This document shows, piece after piece, positions 51,781 through 60,971 of a stretch of 64,000 nt of DNA; positions within the stretch are counted from its first letter, which is position 1; the number at the start of each line of letters is the position of its first letter. The stretch comes from Streptomyces sp. T12 (GTDB taxonomy: Bacteria > Actinomycetota > Actinomycetes > Streptomycetales > Streptomycetaceae): contig NZ_CP117866.1 of the NCBI RefSeq assembly GCF_028736035.1, forward strand, positions 11,139,001 to 11,203,000, written 5' to 3'. Position numbers and translations under genes: made by a program. The notes below the pieces were generated by a model that did not search any database, was not told the DNA's origin, and was given only the letters and a program-made list of their open reading frames with translations.

Positions 51781-53367
51781 TCACCCCTGCTGAGCCCACG
51801 CCTCTCCCAGTACCTCCCGTGCGGCCTCCAGCGCCGCCGCCCGGTCGGCCGGTACCAGCCCGATGCGGGTGCGTCGGTCGAGCAGGTCGGCCTCGTCCAG
51901 GGCGCCTTCGTGGCGTACGGCCCACAGCAGTTCGGCGGCGGTGACGGGGTGCCCCGGCAGCACGGGTTCGGCCAGCCGGGGATCGTGCGCGGCGAGCGCC
52001 TGGACGGCCGGTGCCTCGGTGCCGTAGCGCTGGACGAGGCGGCGCGGTGCCCGCAGGGAGCCGAGCGCGTCGGGTGATGCGGCGCCGACGAGCGGGAGGG
52101 AGGCGGTGGGGGAGGGGCCGGCGGTGAGCCGGTGGGTGGCGACGGCGGCGTCGACGGCGTCCTCGGCCATCCGGCGATAGGTGGTGAGCTTGCCGCCGAC
52201 CACGGTGATCACGCCGTCCGGCGAGGTGAGGACCGCATGTCGGCGGGAGATGTCGGCGGTCCGAGGGGCCGCGCCGGAGTGCTCGCCCGGGGTGGTGTCG
52301 AGCAGGGGGCGCAGTCCGGCGAACGCGCCCACGACGTCGTCGCGTTGGACCGGGATGTCGAGGACGGAGCCGAGGACGTCGAGGAGGAAGCCGATGTCCG
52401 TCTCGGGTACCTCGGGAACGTCGGGGATGTCGCCGTCGACGGGCTCGTCGGTGAGCCCGACGTAGACCCGGCCGTCGCCCTGGGGCAGGACGAGGACGAA
52501 GCGGTTGGTCTCCCCGGGGACGGGGACGTGGAGCCCCGCGGGCAGGGGCCCGAGGTGGTCTGCGCGCAGGACGAGATGGGTGCCGCGTGAGGGGCGGATC
52601 CGGATGCCGTCCACCAGGCCGCCCGCCCAGACGCCGGAGGCGTTGATCACGACGCGGGCCCTGATCTCGCCCTCCTCGCCGGTGAGTTCGTCGCGTATCC
52701 GGGCGCCGGACGCCGTGAGTCGCAGGGCCCTGACCCGGGTGAGGATCCGCGCACCGCGAGCGGCGGCGGTGCGGGCGATCGCGGTCACCAGGCGGGCGTC
52801 GTCGGTGAGCCGGCCGTCCCAGGACAGCAGGCCGCCGCGCAGGCCCTGGGTGCGCAGGGCGGGAGCGAGGTGCCGGGTCTCCACCGCGGAGAGCCGCCGC
52901 GGGGCCGGCAGGGTGGCGCGGGCGGTGCGGGCCGCCAGGCGCAGGGTGTCACCGGCCCGGAACCCGGCCCAGGCCAGAGCGGACTGGCCGCGGGAGACCA
53001 GCGCGGTGAGCGGCAGGACGAAGGGCTGGGCCCGCACCAGATGGGGTGCCGTGCGCTCCATCAGCACCCCGCGTTCGACCGCGCTCTCGTGGGCCACGTC
53101 GAGCTGCCCCGAGGCGAGATAGCGCAGCCCGCCGTGGATGAGCTTGCTGCTGAAGCGGGACGTGCCGAAGGCCAGGTCGTGTGCGTCGACGGCAACGACC
53201 GTCAGCCCTCGGGCGGCGGCGTCCAGGGCGGCCCCGGCGCCGGTCGCGCCCAGCCCGACGACCAGGACGTCCACGACCGGACCGCCGACCGTCTCGGCCA
53301 GTTCGCGCGAGCGCCGGGCGGCCGACAGGGACGATCCGGGAACCGGGGGAGGAGTGGTGGGGCTCAT
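51781..53367 (-). CDS. glpD: Glycerol-3-phosphate dehydrogenase, FAD-dependent
   Basis: 528 residues from ATG 53367, which overlaps the tetR stop; the frame open to 56214 is a shadow. FAD-binding VLVVGLGATGAGAALDAAARG at ~34-54, the GlpD signature SRFSSKLIHGGLRYL, and a C-terminal DAO_C-type domain (RYGTEAPAVQALA). It oxidises glycerol-3-phosphate to dihydroxyacetone phosphate at the membrane, passing electrons to quinone. No glpF or glpK is adjacent. Instead it sits opposite an alkyl-DHAP-synthase-like gene whose substrate family derives from DHAP, which hints at a lipid role. Confidence 0.9.
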   Translation of the reverse strand: MSPTTPPPVPGSSLSAARRSRELAETVGGPVVDVLVVGLGATGAGAALDAAARGLTVVAVDAHDLAFGTSRFSSKLIHGGLRYLASGQLDVAHESAVERGVLMERTAPHLVRAQPFVLPLTALVSRGQSALAWAGFRAGDTLRLAARTARATLPAPRRLSAVETRHLAPALRTQGLRGGLLSWDGRLTDDARLVTAIARTAAARGARILTRVRALRLTASGARIRDELTGEEGEIRARVVINASGVWAGGLVDGIRIRPSRGTHLVLRADHLGPLPAGLHVPVPGETNRFVLVLPQGDGRVYVGLTDEPVDGDIPDVPEVPETDIGFLLDVLGSVLDIPVQRDDVVGAFAGLRPLLDTTPGEHSGAAPRTADISRRHAVLTSPDGVITVVGGKLTTYRRMAEDAVDAAVATHRLTAGPSPTASLPLVGAASPDALGSLRAPRRLVQRYGTEAPAVQALAAHDPRLAEPVLPGHPVTAAELLWAVRHEGALDEADLLDRRTRIGLVPADRAAALEAAREVLGEAWAQQG

Positions 53368-53963
53368 GGCGTCAGGGTCCTCTCGAGGATGCTGCGCAGT
53401 TCTGCCAGGAAGGCCTCGCTGCTCAGGTCGGCGTCGTCCTCGTCGGTCATGGTCCGCAGGGACAGCGTGAAGGACTGGACGATCAGCAGCATGGCCCGCG
53501 CCTGCCGTTCGGCATGACCGGTGCGTACGGACCCGTTGGCGTGGCCCTCGCGCAGGGCGTCGGCCAGCAGCGCGATGAGGGCCTCCTGGCTCGCGCCGCG
53601 GCGGTCGAGGACGTAGGGGAGGAGCAGTTCCGGATCGACGTCGACGATCTTCCGGAACAGCGGATGGGCGCGGAAGGCCTCCACTCCGGCCACGAGCCCG
53701 TCGACGATCAGGCTCCGCGCGTCGGCCCCGGGGTGCCGCTCGGGCATGGCCCCCGTGGCCACCGCGACCCACTCCCGGGTCATCAAGTCCCCGACCAGGG
53801 TGCGCACATCGGGCCAGCGCCGGTACAGCGTCATCCGGGAGACCCCCGCGCGGCGGGCCACGTCGGTCAGCGTCGTGCGACGGACACCGACGGCCAGGAC
53901 GCAGTCGCGCACCGCGTCGAGCACCGCATCGCTGTCCGAGTGGTTGTGACGAATAGGCGTCAT
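53364..53963 (-). CDS. TetR-family regulator
   Basis: 199 residues. Helix-turn-helix TTLTDVARRAGVSRMTLYRRWPD at ~30-52 and a helical ligand domain. It overlaps glpD by 4 bp, so the two are coupled. The 73-bp divergent gap to the flavoprotein gene contains TGTCACAGTGTAAC, a low-GC stretch likely to hold both promoters and the operator. It probably represses both sides in response to a lipid or acyl-CoA ligand; this is inferred from position only. Confidence 0.88.
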   Translation of the reverse strand: MTPIRHNHSDSDAVLDAVRDCVLAVGVRRTTLTDVARRAGVSRMTLYRRWPDVRTLVGDLMTREWVAVATGAMPERHPGADARSLIVDGLVAGVEAFRAHPLFRKIVDVDPELLLPYVLDRRGASQEALIALLADALREGHANGSVRTGHAERQARAMLLIVQSFTLSLRTMTDEDDADLSSEAFLAELRSILERTLTP

Positions 53964-54036
53964 GTGTCACAGTGTAACGCCTGCGAGGCCGTCCGGGACA
54001 CGGCATCGCTCGAATCGACCGGTGAGGACGACGGCC

Positions 54037-55635
54037 ATGGACATGTTGTGGAGCGGTTGGGGCGACCCGGCCAAGGCGGCGCCGCTGCCCGAGACGGTGA
54101 CCGCGCTGCTGCGCGACCTGCTCGGCGTCAAGCCGCGCACCGCCGGGCCGGTCTCCCTGGAAGACATCGCCGTACCCGAGCCGAGCCTCGAACCCGCAGC
54201 GCGCCAAGCCCTGCTCGCCGCCGTCGGAGGCGAGGAGCACGTCCGCACCGACGCCGAGACCCGCATCCGGCACACCCGCGGCAAGTCCACCCCCGACCTG
54301 CTCCGCATCCGCGACGGCGAAGTCGACGACATCCCCGCAGCCGTCGTACTCCCCGCCGACCACGACGACGTGGTCGCCGTACTGCGCGCATGCGCCGAAC
54401 ACGGCCTGCCCATGGTCCCGTTCGGCGGCGGCACCTCCGTCGTCGGCGGCCTCGCCCCCGCCCGGCGGAGCCCCTTCATCGCCCTGGACCTGCGGCGCAT
54501 GGACCAGCTGCTCGCCCTCGACCCGGTCTCCCGCACGGCCACCCTGCAACCCGGACTCCGCGCCCCCCAGGCCGAGGCGCTGCTGGCCGAACACGGCTTC
54601 ACCCTGGGCCACTTCCCCCAGTCCTACGAGTGGGCCACCATCGGCGGGTTCGCCGCCACCCGCTCCAGCGGCCAGGCATCCGCCGGCTACGGCCGCTTCG
54701 ACGAGATGGTCCTGGGCCTGACCCTCGCCACCCCTGAGGGCACCATCGACACCGGCCGCGCGCCGCGCTCGGCAGCCGGGCCCGACCTGCGCCAGCTCCT
54801 GCTCGGCTCGGAGGGGGCTTTCGGCGTCATCACGTCCGTCACGGTCCGGATCCGCCCCGTCCCCCAGACCCGCGTGTACGAGGGCTGGCGCTTCCCCTCC
54901 TTCGAGGAAGGCGCCGCCGCGCTGCGCCGCCTCGCTCAGGACGGCCCGCGCCCGACGGTGCTGCGGCTGTCCGACGAGACCGAGACGCTGATCGGCCTCG
55001 CCCAGCCCGACGCCATCGGCGCCGACGGCGCGGGCCTCCAGCCCGCGGGATGCATGGCGATCGCCGGCTACGAAGGCACGGACGAGGACGCCTCGTACCG
55101 CAGGGAGGGGGCCGCAGCCGTCCTGCGCGCATGCGGCGGAACCCCGCTCGGCGAGGAACCGGGACAGCGCTGGGCGCACGGCCGCTACTCGGCCCCCTAC
55201 CTCCGGGACTCCCTGCTGGACGCGGGGGCGTTCGCGGAGACACTGGAGACGGCGGCCTTCTGGTCGCGCGTCCCGGAGCTGTACGCCTGCGTGCGCGAAG
55301 CCCTCACCACCACGCTCACCGAGTCCGGCACCCCGCCCCTGATCATGTGCCACATCTCCCACGTCTACGAGAACGGCGCCTCCCTGTACTTCACCGTCGT
55401 CTCGGCACAGGGCGACGACCCCGTGGCGCACTGGGAGAAGGCCAAGCACGCCGCCAACGAGGCGATCCTCACCGCGGGCGGCACCATCACCCACCACCAC
55501 GGCGTGGGCACCGACCACCGGGACTGGTACGTCCGCGAGGCGGGACCCCTGGGTATCGAGGCGCTGCAAGCCGTGAAACGCCGACTGGACCCGGCGGGCC
55601 TGCTCAACCCCGGCGTCCTCCTGCCCGCCGACTGA
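54037..55635 (+). CDS. FAD-binding oxidase, alkyl-DHAP synthase-like
   Basis: 532 residues from ATG 54037. FAD-binding PCMH domain: VPFGGGTSVVGGLAP and SYEWATIGGFAATRSSGQAS. The C-terminal FAD-linked oxidase part carries CHISHVYENGASLYF and THHHGVGTDHRDW. These match the alkyldihydroxyacetonephosphate synthase segments with the active-site HHH motif. AGPS swaps the acyl chain of acyl-DHAP for a fatty alcohol, forming the ether bond. Bacterial homologs of this kind, such as mycobacterial Rv2251, are not proven to do so. Divergent from tetR-glpD and 118 bp before the lipid kinase. Confidence 0.85.
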   Translation: MDMLWSGWGDPAKAAPLPETVTALLRDLLGVKPRTAGPVSLEDIAVPEPSLEPAARQALLAAVGGEEHVRTDAETRIRHTRGKSTPDLLRIRDGEVDDIPAAVVLPADHDDVVAVLRACAEHGLPMVPFGGGTSVVGGLAPARRSPFIALDLRRMDQLLALDPVSRTATLQPGLRAPQAEALLAEHGFTLGHFPQSYEWATIGGFAATRSSGQASAGYGRFDEMVLGLTLATPEGTIDTGRAPRSAAGPDLRQLLLGSEGAFGVITSVTVRIRPVPQTRVYEGWRFPSFEEGAAALRRLAQDGPRPTVLRLSDETETLIGLAQPDAIGADGAGLQPAGCMAIAGYEGTDEDASYRREGAAAVLRACGGTPLGEEPGQRWAHGRYSAPYLRDSLLDAGAFAETLETAAFWSRVPELYACVREALTTTLTESGTPPLIMCHISHVYENGASLYFTVVSAQGDDPVAHWEKAKHAANEAILTAGGTITHHHGVGTDHRDWYVREAGPLGIEALQAVKRRLDPAGLLNPGVLLPAD

Positions 55636-55649
55636 CCCCACACCCGCCT

Positions 55650-55708
55650 GCTCAGCCCCCCACACCCACCCGCTCAGCCCCCCACATCCACGCGCTGAGC
55701 CACCCGCC
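55650..55708 (+). repeat. 22-bp tandem repeat, about 2.7 copies
   Basis: Units starting GCTCAGCCCCCCACACCCAC lie at 55650 and 55672, with a partial third at 55694. They fill half of the gap between the flavoprotein and lipid kinase genes. Confidence 0.85.
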
Positions 55709-55753
55709 CCCCGTCTCCGGCAGCACCCTCCCGTCGGCCCGAAAGGCTCACCG

Positions 55754-56635
55754 ATGCGACAGTTCACCGCCATCGTCAACCCCACGGCGGGCGGATCCGC
55801 CTCGGCTGCCGCCCTGCTGCAGGTGGCCCGGCTGCTGCGGGAGGCCGGGGCCGGGCTGGAGACCGAGTACAGCCGCAGCCTGCCCCACGCCCGGGAACTC
55901 GCCCGGGACGCCGGACAGCGGGGCAGGGTGGTGCTCGCCGTCGGCGGCGACGGAATCGCCGGCGGCATCGGCGGCGCCCTCAGCGGCACCGGTGCCCTGC
56001 TCGGCCTCGTCCCGGCCGGCCGCGGCAACGACTTCGCCCGGGCGCTGAACCTCCCCACCGACCCCGCGGCACTCGCACAGGTGCTTCTGCACCACGAGCC
56101 TCGTAAGGTCGACACCATCGAAGTCGAGTCGGCCGTCCACGACCGCACCGTGGTCCTCGGCAGCGTGTACGCGGGCGTCGACGCACTGGCCAACCGCCAT
56201 GCCAACAACGCCACGCTCCTGCGGGGTGCCGCCTCCTACTACGCGGGCGGACTGCGCGCCGTCACCACCTGGCGCCCCGCGCGCTACCGGGTCACCGTCG
56301 ACGGCCGCGAACACCGCCTCACCGGCTACACGGTCGTGGCCGCCAACTCCGGCTACTACGGCTCAGGCCGCCTCATCGCGCCCGACGCCCGCGTCGACGA
56401 CGGCCTGCTGGACGTGGTGATGATCCAGGAGGCGCCGCGTCGGCTGTTCTTCGCCCTGATGAACGACCTCAAGACGGGCGCCCACGTCCACCGACCCCAG
56501 GTGCGGATCCTGCGGGGCAGGGAAGTCCGTATCGAGGCCGACCGTGAGGTGCCCTACGGCGCGGACGGCGAGGTCGACGCGACCCTCCCGGTCACGCTCA
56601 GAGTCCTGCCGGGAGCACTGCACGTACTGTGCTGA
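55754..56635 (+). CDS. Diacylglycerol/lipid kinase (YegS/DagK family)
   Basis: 293 residues. DAGK catalytic domain: FTAIVNPTAGGSAS at the N-terminus, VVLAVGGDGIAGGIG (GGDG motif) near 60-74 and PAGRGNDFARALNLP after it. The C-terminal beta-sandwich includes SGYYGSGRLIAPDARVDDGLLDVV. It phosphorylates diacylglycerol or a related lipid with ATP. The GGDG motif usually continues TxNE; here it is IAGG, an oddity. Together with glpD and the AGPS-like gene it suggests a conserved glycerolipid locus. Confidence 0.9.
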   Translation: MRQFTAIVNPTAGGSASAAALLQVARLLREAGAGLETEYSRSLPHARELARDAGQRGRVVLAVGGDGIAGGIGGALSGTGALLGLVPAGRGNDFARALNLPTDPAALAQVLLHHEPRKVDTIEVESAVHDRTVVLGSVYAGVDALANRHANNATLLRGAASYYAGGLRAVTTWRPARYRVTVDGREHRLTGYTVVAANSGYYGSGRLIAPDARVDDGLLDVVMIQEAPRRLFFALMNDLKTGAHVHRPQVRILRGREVRIEADREVPYGADGEVDATLPVTLRVLPGALHVLC

Positions 56636-56688
56636 GCCCGGGGCCGGAACCCTCGGCGTCGAGCCGGCGGCCGGGTCAGGGCGACCGC

Positions 56689-57054
56689 TCATCCACCGTC
56701 GACCGGCATCCGCTGGCGCGCCGTCCTCAGCTGCTGGGGCGCGGAGGTGCGATCGGCCTCGTCCTGGGCGAGCAGGGAGAGCAACGCGGCCACTGTCAGC
56801 CCGGCTTCGGCGGGGTGACGCAGTACCTTGGCCGGGGCGATCCGGTAGGTATTGGTGCGTCCCTCGCGGGTGTGCGACAGATAGCCTTCGTGCTCCAGAT
56901 CGGAAATGATCTTCTGGACGGCGCGTTCCGTGAGCCGGCAGTGCGCGGCGATACTCCGGATGCGGATGTTCGGGTTGTCGGCGATGGCCGCCAGCACGCG
57001 GGCATGGTTCGTCAGAAAGGTCCATCCGGTGTGCGGCTCAGGGACTCCATCCAT
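56689..57054 (-). CDS. Winged-helix transcriptional regulator
   Basis: 121 residues from ATG 57054. MarR/TrmB-like winged helix: HARVLAAIADNPNIRIRSIAAH, then TERAVQKIISDLEHEGYLSHTREGRTNTYRI. A short C-terminal tail has a helix for dimerisation. No sensor domain is visible. It is divergent from the STAS-ANTAR gene, with 129 bp of low-GC sequence between. Targets unknown. Confidence 0.85.
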   Translation of the reverse strand: MDGVPEPHTGWTFLTNHARVLAAIADNPNIRIRSIAAHCRLTERAVQKIISDLEHEGYLSHTREGRTNTYRIAPAKVLRHPAEAGLTVAALLSLLAQDEADRTSAPQQLRTARQRMPVDGG

Positions 57055-57114
57055 GTACCAAGACTACGACTGGCTGTTCACGTATTCAAAAACACGCACT
57101 GTATTTCATGTATC

Positions 57115-57141
57115 GGTTGACGTGTTCCGCTGTTCGGGTTC
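57115..57141 (+). promoter_or_regulatory. SigB-like promoter for STAS-ANTAR gene
   Basis: GGTTG, 16 bases, GGGTTC resembles the streptomycete SigB-type promoter (GNNTN14-16GGGTAY) and lies about 42 bp before ATG 57184, consistent with stress control. Confidence 0.4.
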
Positions 57142-57183
57142 AGTCTGGTACGGAGACGGGGAGCACCTGAGGGAGAGGCGGTC

Positions 57184-57963
57184 ATGGCAGAGCTCGCGTC
57201 CTCTGCGAACCCCCCTACGGGGGGCATTACCGACCCTGCGGACATCGCAAGCGCATCGGCGGCAGATCCGGCATGCTCGCTGGTGACCGCCGTCCGCCCG
57301 GACGGTGACCGGGTCATCGTGAAGGTCAGTGGAGAACTCGACCTCGATACCAGCGAGCGCTTCCGCAGCGTCCTGCGCGAAGCCCTGAACCGCTCGGTCG
57401 GCGGCGTCGATCTGGATCTGGAGGGCGTCACCTTCTGCGACTGCTCCGCCCTGAACATCTTGCTCACCCTGCGCCATCGAGCGCTGGAGCAGGCCAAGAC
57501 GATCGCCATCCACCCCGCGAGTGCGGCAGTGGACCGCCTGCTCACCCTCACCGGCACGCAAGCGCTGTTCGCCGGCCCGAGCCCGGACAGCCAGGACGCG
57601 CCGGCCCAGCACGCCCATGACACGCAGACGTCCGAGGGGGCCGACTACGACCTGCGGATCGAAGTCGCCCAGCTGCGACGGGCCATGCAGACCCGGCCGA
57701 CCATCGACCTGGCCCGGGGCATTCTGATGGCCTCGTTCAGCCTGAGCTCCGAGGAGGCCTGGACGGTACTGGTCGCGGCCTCGCAGAACACCAACACCAA
57801 ACTGCACTCCCTGGCCGGAGACCTGGTCACCGCGGTCAAGGGCGACGCGTTGTCGGACGCCGTGCAGGAACAGCTGTCCTCGGCGGTCGCCAGGGTCACC
57901 TCGTCCCCGGAAGCCACGCGAGGCGGGGCGGAGGACCAGGACCCGGCACAGGCCGCCAACTGA
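57184..57963 (+). CDS. STAS-domain and ANTAR-domain protein
   Basis: 259 residues, GGGAGAGG ribosome-binding site. The N-terminal STAS domain at ~28-135 (VKVSGELDLDTSERFRSVL, EGVTFCDCSALNILLTL with Ser at the anti-sigma-antagonist phosphorylation position) is followed by an ANTAR domain at ~155-215 (LRRAMQTRPTIDLARGILMA and SEEAWTVLVAASQNTN). ANTAR binds tandem hairpins in RNA and prevents termination; STAS pairs with anti-sigma kinases. The protein could link a partner-switch stress system to antitermination. No partner kinase is adjacent. Confidence 0.9.
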   Translation: MAELASSANPPTGGITDPADIASASAADPACSLVTAVRPDGDRVIVKVSGELDLDTSERFRSVLREALNRSVGGVDLDLEGVTFCDCSALNILLTLRHRALEQAKTIAIHPASAAVDRLLTLTGTQALFAGPSPDSQDAPAQHAHDTQTSEGADYDLRIEVAQLRRAMQTRPTIDLARGILMASFSLSSEEAWTVLVAASQNTNTKLHSLAGDLVTAVKGDALSDAVQEQLSSAVARVTSSPEATRGGAEDQDPAQAAN

Positions 57964-58019
57964 ACCGTCTGAACCGTCGCGGTTGCGTCGATCGGCAGCG
58001 CACCGGCAGGGTTCGGGGT

Positions 58020-58472
58020 GTGCCTACCTTGCTGATCGTGCATCACACCCCCTCGCCCAACTGCCAGGCCATGCTCGAAGCCGTCATCTCCGGCGCGACG
58101 GCGCCGGAGATCGAGAACGTCGAGGTCGTGCGCCGGCCGGCACTGTCGGCCACCGCGTCCGACGTACTCGACGCCGACGGCTACCTCCTGGGAACCCCGG
58201 CGAACCTCGGCTACGTCTCAGGAGCCCTCAAGCACTTCTTCGACCAGGTCTACTACCCCTGCCTGGACGCGACACAAGGCCGTCCCTTCGGCTACTACGT
58301 CCACGGCGGCAGCGACGTGACCGGCGCCGTCCGGGCGATCGACTCCATCACGACCGGCCTCGCCTGGCGACGCGCGGCGCAACCCGTGACAGTGACGGGC
58401 GAGCCCGGCAAAGCCGACGTCGAGGCGTGCTGGGAACTGGGAGCCACGCTCGCCGCCGGACTGATGAACTGA
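58020..58472 (+). CDS. Flavodoxin-like/NADPH-dependent FMN reductase family protein
   Basis: 150 residues from GTG 58020. Flavodoxin fold: LLIVHHTPSPNCQAMLEAVI (phosphate-binding loop TPSPNCQ), DGYLLGTPANLGYVSGALKHF and the YYVHGGSD strand. FMN-dependent electron carrier or quinone reductase. The loop has Pro and Cys where flavodoxins usually carry Gly/Thr, a minor variant. It follows STAS-ANTAR on the same strand by 56 bp and may be cotranscribed. Confidence 0.82.
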   Translation: MPTLLIVHHTPSPNCQAMLEAVISGATAPEIENVEVVRRPALSATASDVLDADGYLLGTPANLGYVSGALKHFFDQVYYPCLDATQGRPFGYYVHGGSDVTGAVRAIDSITTGLAWRRAAQPVTVTGEPGKADVEACWELGATLAAGLMN

Positions 58473-58510
58473 CCCGGGGCATAAGAAATTTCTGTGAATC
58501 CGTGAGGTGT

Positions 58511-58541
58511 TTGAACACGGCGCGGCCCGTCTCCGTATAAG
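58511..58541 (+). promoter_or_regulatory. Promoter before DUF1996 gene
   Basis: TTGAAC (58511-58516), 19 bp, TATAAG (58536-58541), about 50 bp before the start codon. A reasonable housekeeping match, though the spacer is one longer than ideal. Confidence 0.45.
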
Positions 58542-58591
58542 GCCGGGGGATTTTCATGCCCTGACCGACCACGAGGCGTAGGAGTACTTCC

Positions 58592-60664
58592 TTGGGACGC
58601 AGCACGCGAAGACGCCCCACGGGCGCACGGCGCGCGACTTTTGCAGCGGTCGCGCTGATGTTGGGCGGCGGCGGCCTGGTTGCGGCCAACGTCTACGCCT
58701 CGGCCACCGAGGACGGCGGAGCGGAACCTGCTCGGACGCTGTCCTCCCCAGCCGGCACCATCGACTGCCCGGACGTCGGCAGCCGACTGACGGCCGTGCC
58801 GGACGGGGCGAAGGAGGATGTCGCGAAGGAACTCGCCCTCCTGGACCAGCAGATCGCCGAGGCCTACCAGCGGTTGCAGGAGTCGGCCCGGGCCATCCAG
58901 CAGGACGCGGGCTTCGCCGACAGCGCGATCATGAATCCGCTGAAGGACAAGCGCACCGCGACGATCGAACGGATCGCCATCGCCGTCGACCGCCAGGGAG
59001 AACGCCCCGAAGGCCTGGAGTCCCTCGCCCCCTGCACCTTGCGCGCCGCGGACAGCGGCGACGGCGACCAGGGGAACGCCGGCCAGGACGAGGGCGGCGG
59101 CAACGAGGCAGGCGAGGAAGGCGCGGACCAGGGCAACGAGCAGCCGGGCAACGGCGGTCAGCCCGGTAACGGCGGCCAGGCCGGCAACGGCCCCGTCGCC
59201 GCGGACTTCGCGGACATCACCGCCGTACAGCCGAACGTGCCGAGCCCGGCCCTCCAGAACGAAGCCTCGCGCGGCACCTTCGCCACCAGCTGCGGAGTCA
59301 ACGAGAACGGCCTGTTCAACTCCGACAACGTGATCGTGGCCCCCGGCGTCTCCAACGGCGCCCACCACTTCCACGACTACGTCGGCAACCAGGCCAACGA
59401 CGCCTTCGCGAGCGACGAGGACCTGGCGAACGCCCAGACGACGTGTGTCGACCAGGGCGACAAGTCCACGTACTACTGGCCCGTGATACGTCTGCAGAAC
59501 GGAAACCAGGAGCAGGACGCGAACTCTCCCGGCGGCGGTATCGAGGGCAACGCCGGCGAGATCGTCACGCCCAAGGAAGTGACGCTGACGTTCGTGGGCA
59601 ACCCGCGCAGCAAGGTCACCGAGATGCCGCGCCTGCTGCGCATCATCACCGGCGACGCGAAGGCGTTCGTGAACGGCACCGCCAACGCCAACGCCTCCTG
59701 GAGCTGCACCGGCTTCGAGGACCGGCAGCTGAAGGACAAGTACCCGCTGTGCCCGCAGGGCAGCGACGTGGTGCGCACCTTCAAGTTCCAGAGCTGCTGG
59801 GACGGACAGAACATCGACAGCGCCAACCACCGCACCCACGTGGCGTTCGCGGCCGCCGACGGCAGCTGCCAGAACGGCTTCAAGGCCATTCCGCAGCTCG
59901 TGCAGCGGATCGTGTACGACGTCGACGCGCCGAGCCTCCAGGACGGCGGCCGTACGACCCCGCTGTTCGCGGTGGACTCCTTCCCCGAGCAGCTGCACAA
60001 GCCGGTCACCGACCACGGCGACTTCATCAACGTCTTCGCCGAGGACCTGATGGGGCAGATGGTCGACTGCATCAACGAGGGCCGTAAGTGTGGCGCGGGA
60101 GCCGACCAGGGCGGTGACCCGGGCCAGGACGAGCCGACCCAGCAGCCGACCGACGCTCCCGGCACTCCGCCGGCCGGGGACGACGAGCCGGAGCCCGGAA
60201 ACGGCAACGGCAACGGCAACGGAGGGAACGAGCAGACGGAGCCGCCGGCCACCGAAGACCCCGCGACCGAGGAGTCGGCGACCGAGGAGCCGGCCACCGA
60301 GGCACCCGCGAGCGACGAGCCCGGGAACGAGGCACCCGCCACCGACCCGGCGAAGGACGACAAGCCCACCGTGTCGAGCACGGTGGCGCCCAAGTCCTAC
60401 GGAACCCCGTCGGCCGACGCTGACGCCACCGCCCCCGCACAGGGCGGCTCGGGGAACGACGACGCGGACGCGGGCGGCGCTCCGGCGCAGACGCAGCCCT
60501 CCGCCGCCGGCGACGGATCTGACACCGGAAGCGGCACACAGCCGCAGGCCGTCGGGGGCAATCTCGCCGAGACGGGCAGCACGTTGTGGCCCGCCGCGGT
60601 CGGCGCCGTCCTCCTCATGGCCGGCTTCCTGCTGCTCATGCGCACGAGGCGCCGCACCGGATGA
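58592..60664 (+). CDS. DUF1996 protein anchored by LAETG sortase signal
   Basis: 690 residues from TTG 58592, chosen because a GGAG sits about 10 bp upstream and the protein then begins with a basic signal peptide ([21 protein letters not shown]). A Gly/Asn/Gln-rich linker leads to the DUF1996 core (~211-505; [29 protein letters not shown]), several cysteines likely in disulfides, then a long Pro/Thr/Glu/Gly-rich spacer. It ends in LAETG (658-662), one hydrophobic helix and RTRRR, the sortase E type cell-wall signal of streptomycetes. The DUF1996 activity is unknown. Confidence 0.87.
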   Translation: MGRSTRRRPTGARRATFAAVALMLGGGGLVAANVYASATEDGGAEPARTLSSPAGTIDCPDVGSRLTAVPDGAKEDVAKELALLDQQIAEAYQRLQESARAIQQDAGFADSAIMNPLKDKRTATIERIAIAVDRQGERPEGLESLAPCTLRAADSGDGDQGNAGQDEGGGNEAGEEGADQGNEQPGNGGQPGNGGQAGNGPVAADFADITAVQPNVPSPALQNEASRGTFATSCGVNENGLFNSDNVIVAPGVSNGAHHFHDYVGNQANDAFASDEDLANAQTTCVDQGDKSTYYWPVIRLQNGNQEQDANSPGGGIEGNAGEIVTPKEVTLTFVGNPRSKVTEMPRLLRIITGDAKAFVNGTANANASWSCTGFEDRQLKDKYPLCPQGSDVVRTFKFQSCWDGQNIDSANHRTHVAFAAADGSCQNGFKAIPQLVQRIVYDVDAPSLQDGGRTTPLFAVDSFPEQLHKPVTDHGDFINVFAEDLMGQMVDCINEGRKCGAGADQGGDPGQDEPTQQPTDAPGTPPAGDDEPEPGNGNGNGNGGNEQTEPPATEDPATEESATEEPATEAPASDEPGNEAPATDPAKDDKPTVSSTVAPKSYGTPSADADATAPAQGGSGNDDADAGGAPAQTQPSAAGDGSDTGSGTQPQAVGGNLAETGSTLWPAAVGAVLLMAGFLLLMRTRRRTG

Positions 60665-60971
60665 CGGTGACGACGCACCGGAACGGCGCTTGACGCGGAG
60701 ACGTTCCCCAGGGGCCCGGACCGGTCTTCCCGGTCCGGGCCCTTCGCGTTCGCGCGGGCGCCAGGAGTTCCGGCCGCGACGCGTCGCGGCGTCCTGGTCC
60801 ACGATGGCGCCGCAGGAGATGTCCACATCCATCGCGGTGAGCGGCTGTCGACGATCGCTTCCCTGCCGGGAAACCCTTTTGGGCTGGTGGCTCTTCCGGC
60901 CGCGGAGCGCGGCCCCAGCCCTCATCCGATACGTCGGCGCGGAGCTGCGGAATTCGACACGCGCTCAAGGA
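60665..60971. other. 307-bp gap after DUF1996 gene
   Basis: Between the DUF1996 stop and the stop of the convergent DUF2071 gene. Apart from the terminator at 60712-60744 I see no gene, promoter or repeat; the short open frames here have no recognisable content. Confidence 0.6.
60712..60744. terminator. Strong rho-independent-like terminator
   Basis: A perfect 13-bp GC stem (GGGCCCGGACCGG with CCGGTCCGGGCCC) around a 5-base TCTTC loop, then TT. Serves the DUF1996 gene. Confidence 0.85.

Noticed and set aside
53368..56214. N-terminal extension of the glpD frame to 56214
   Set aside because: It crosses the tetR gene and runs antisense to two good genes; GlpD homology begins at ATG 53367, which overlaps the tetR stop.
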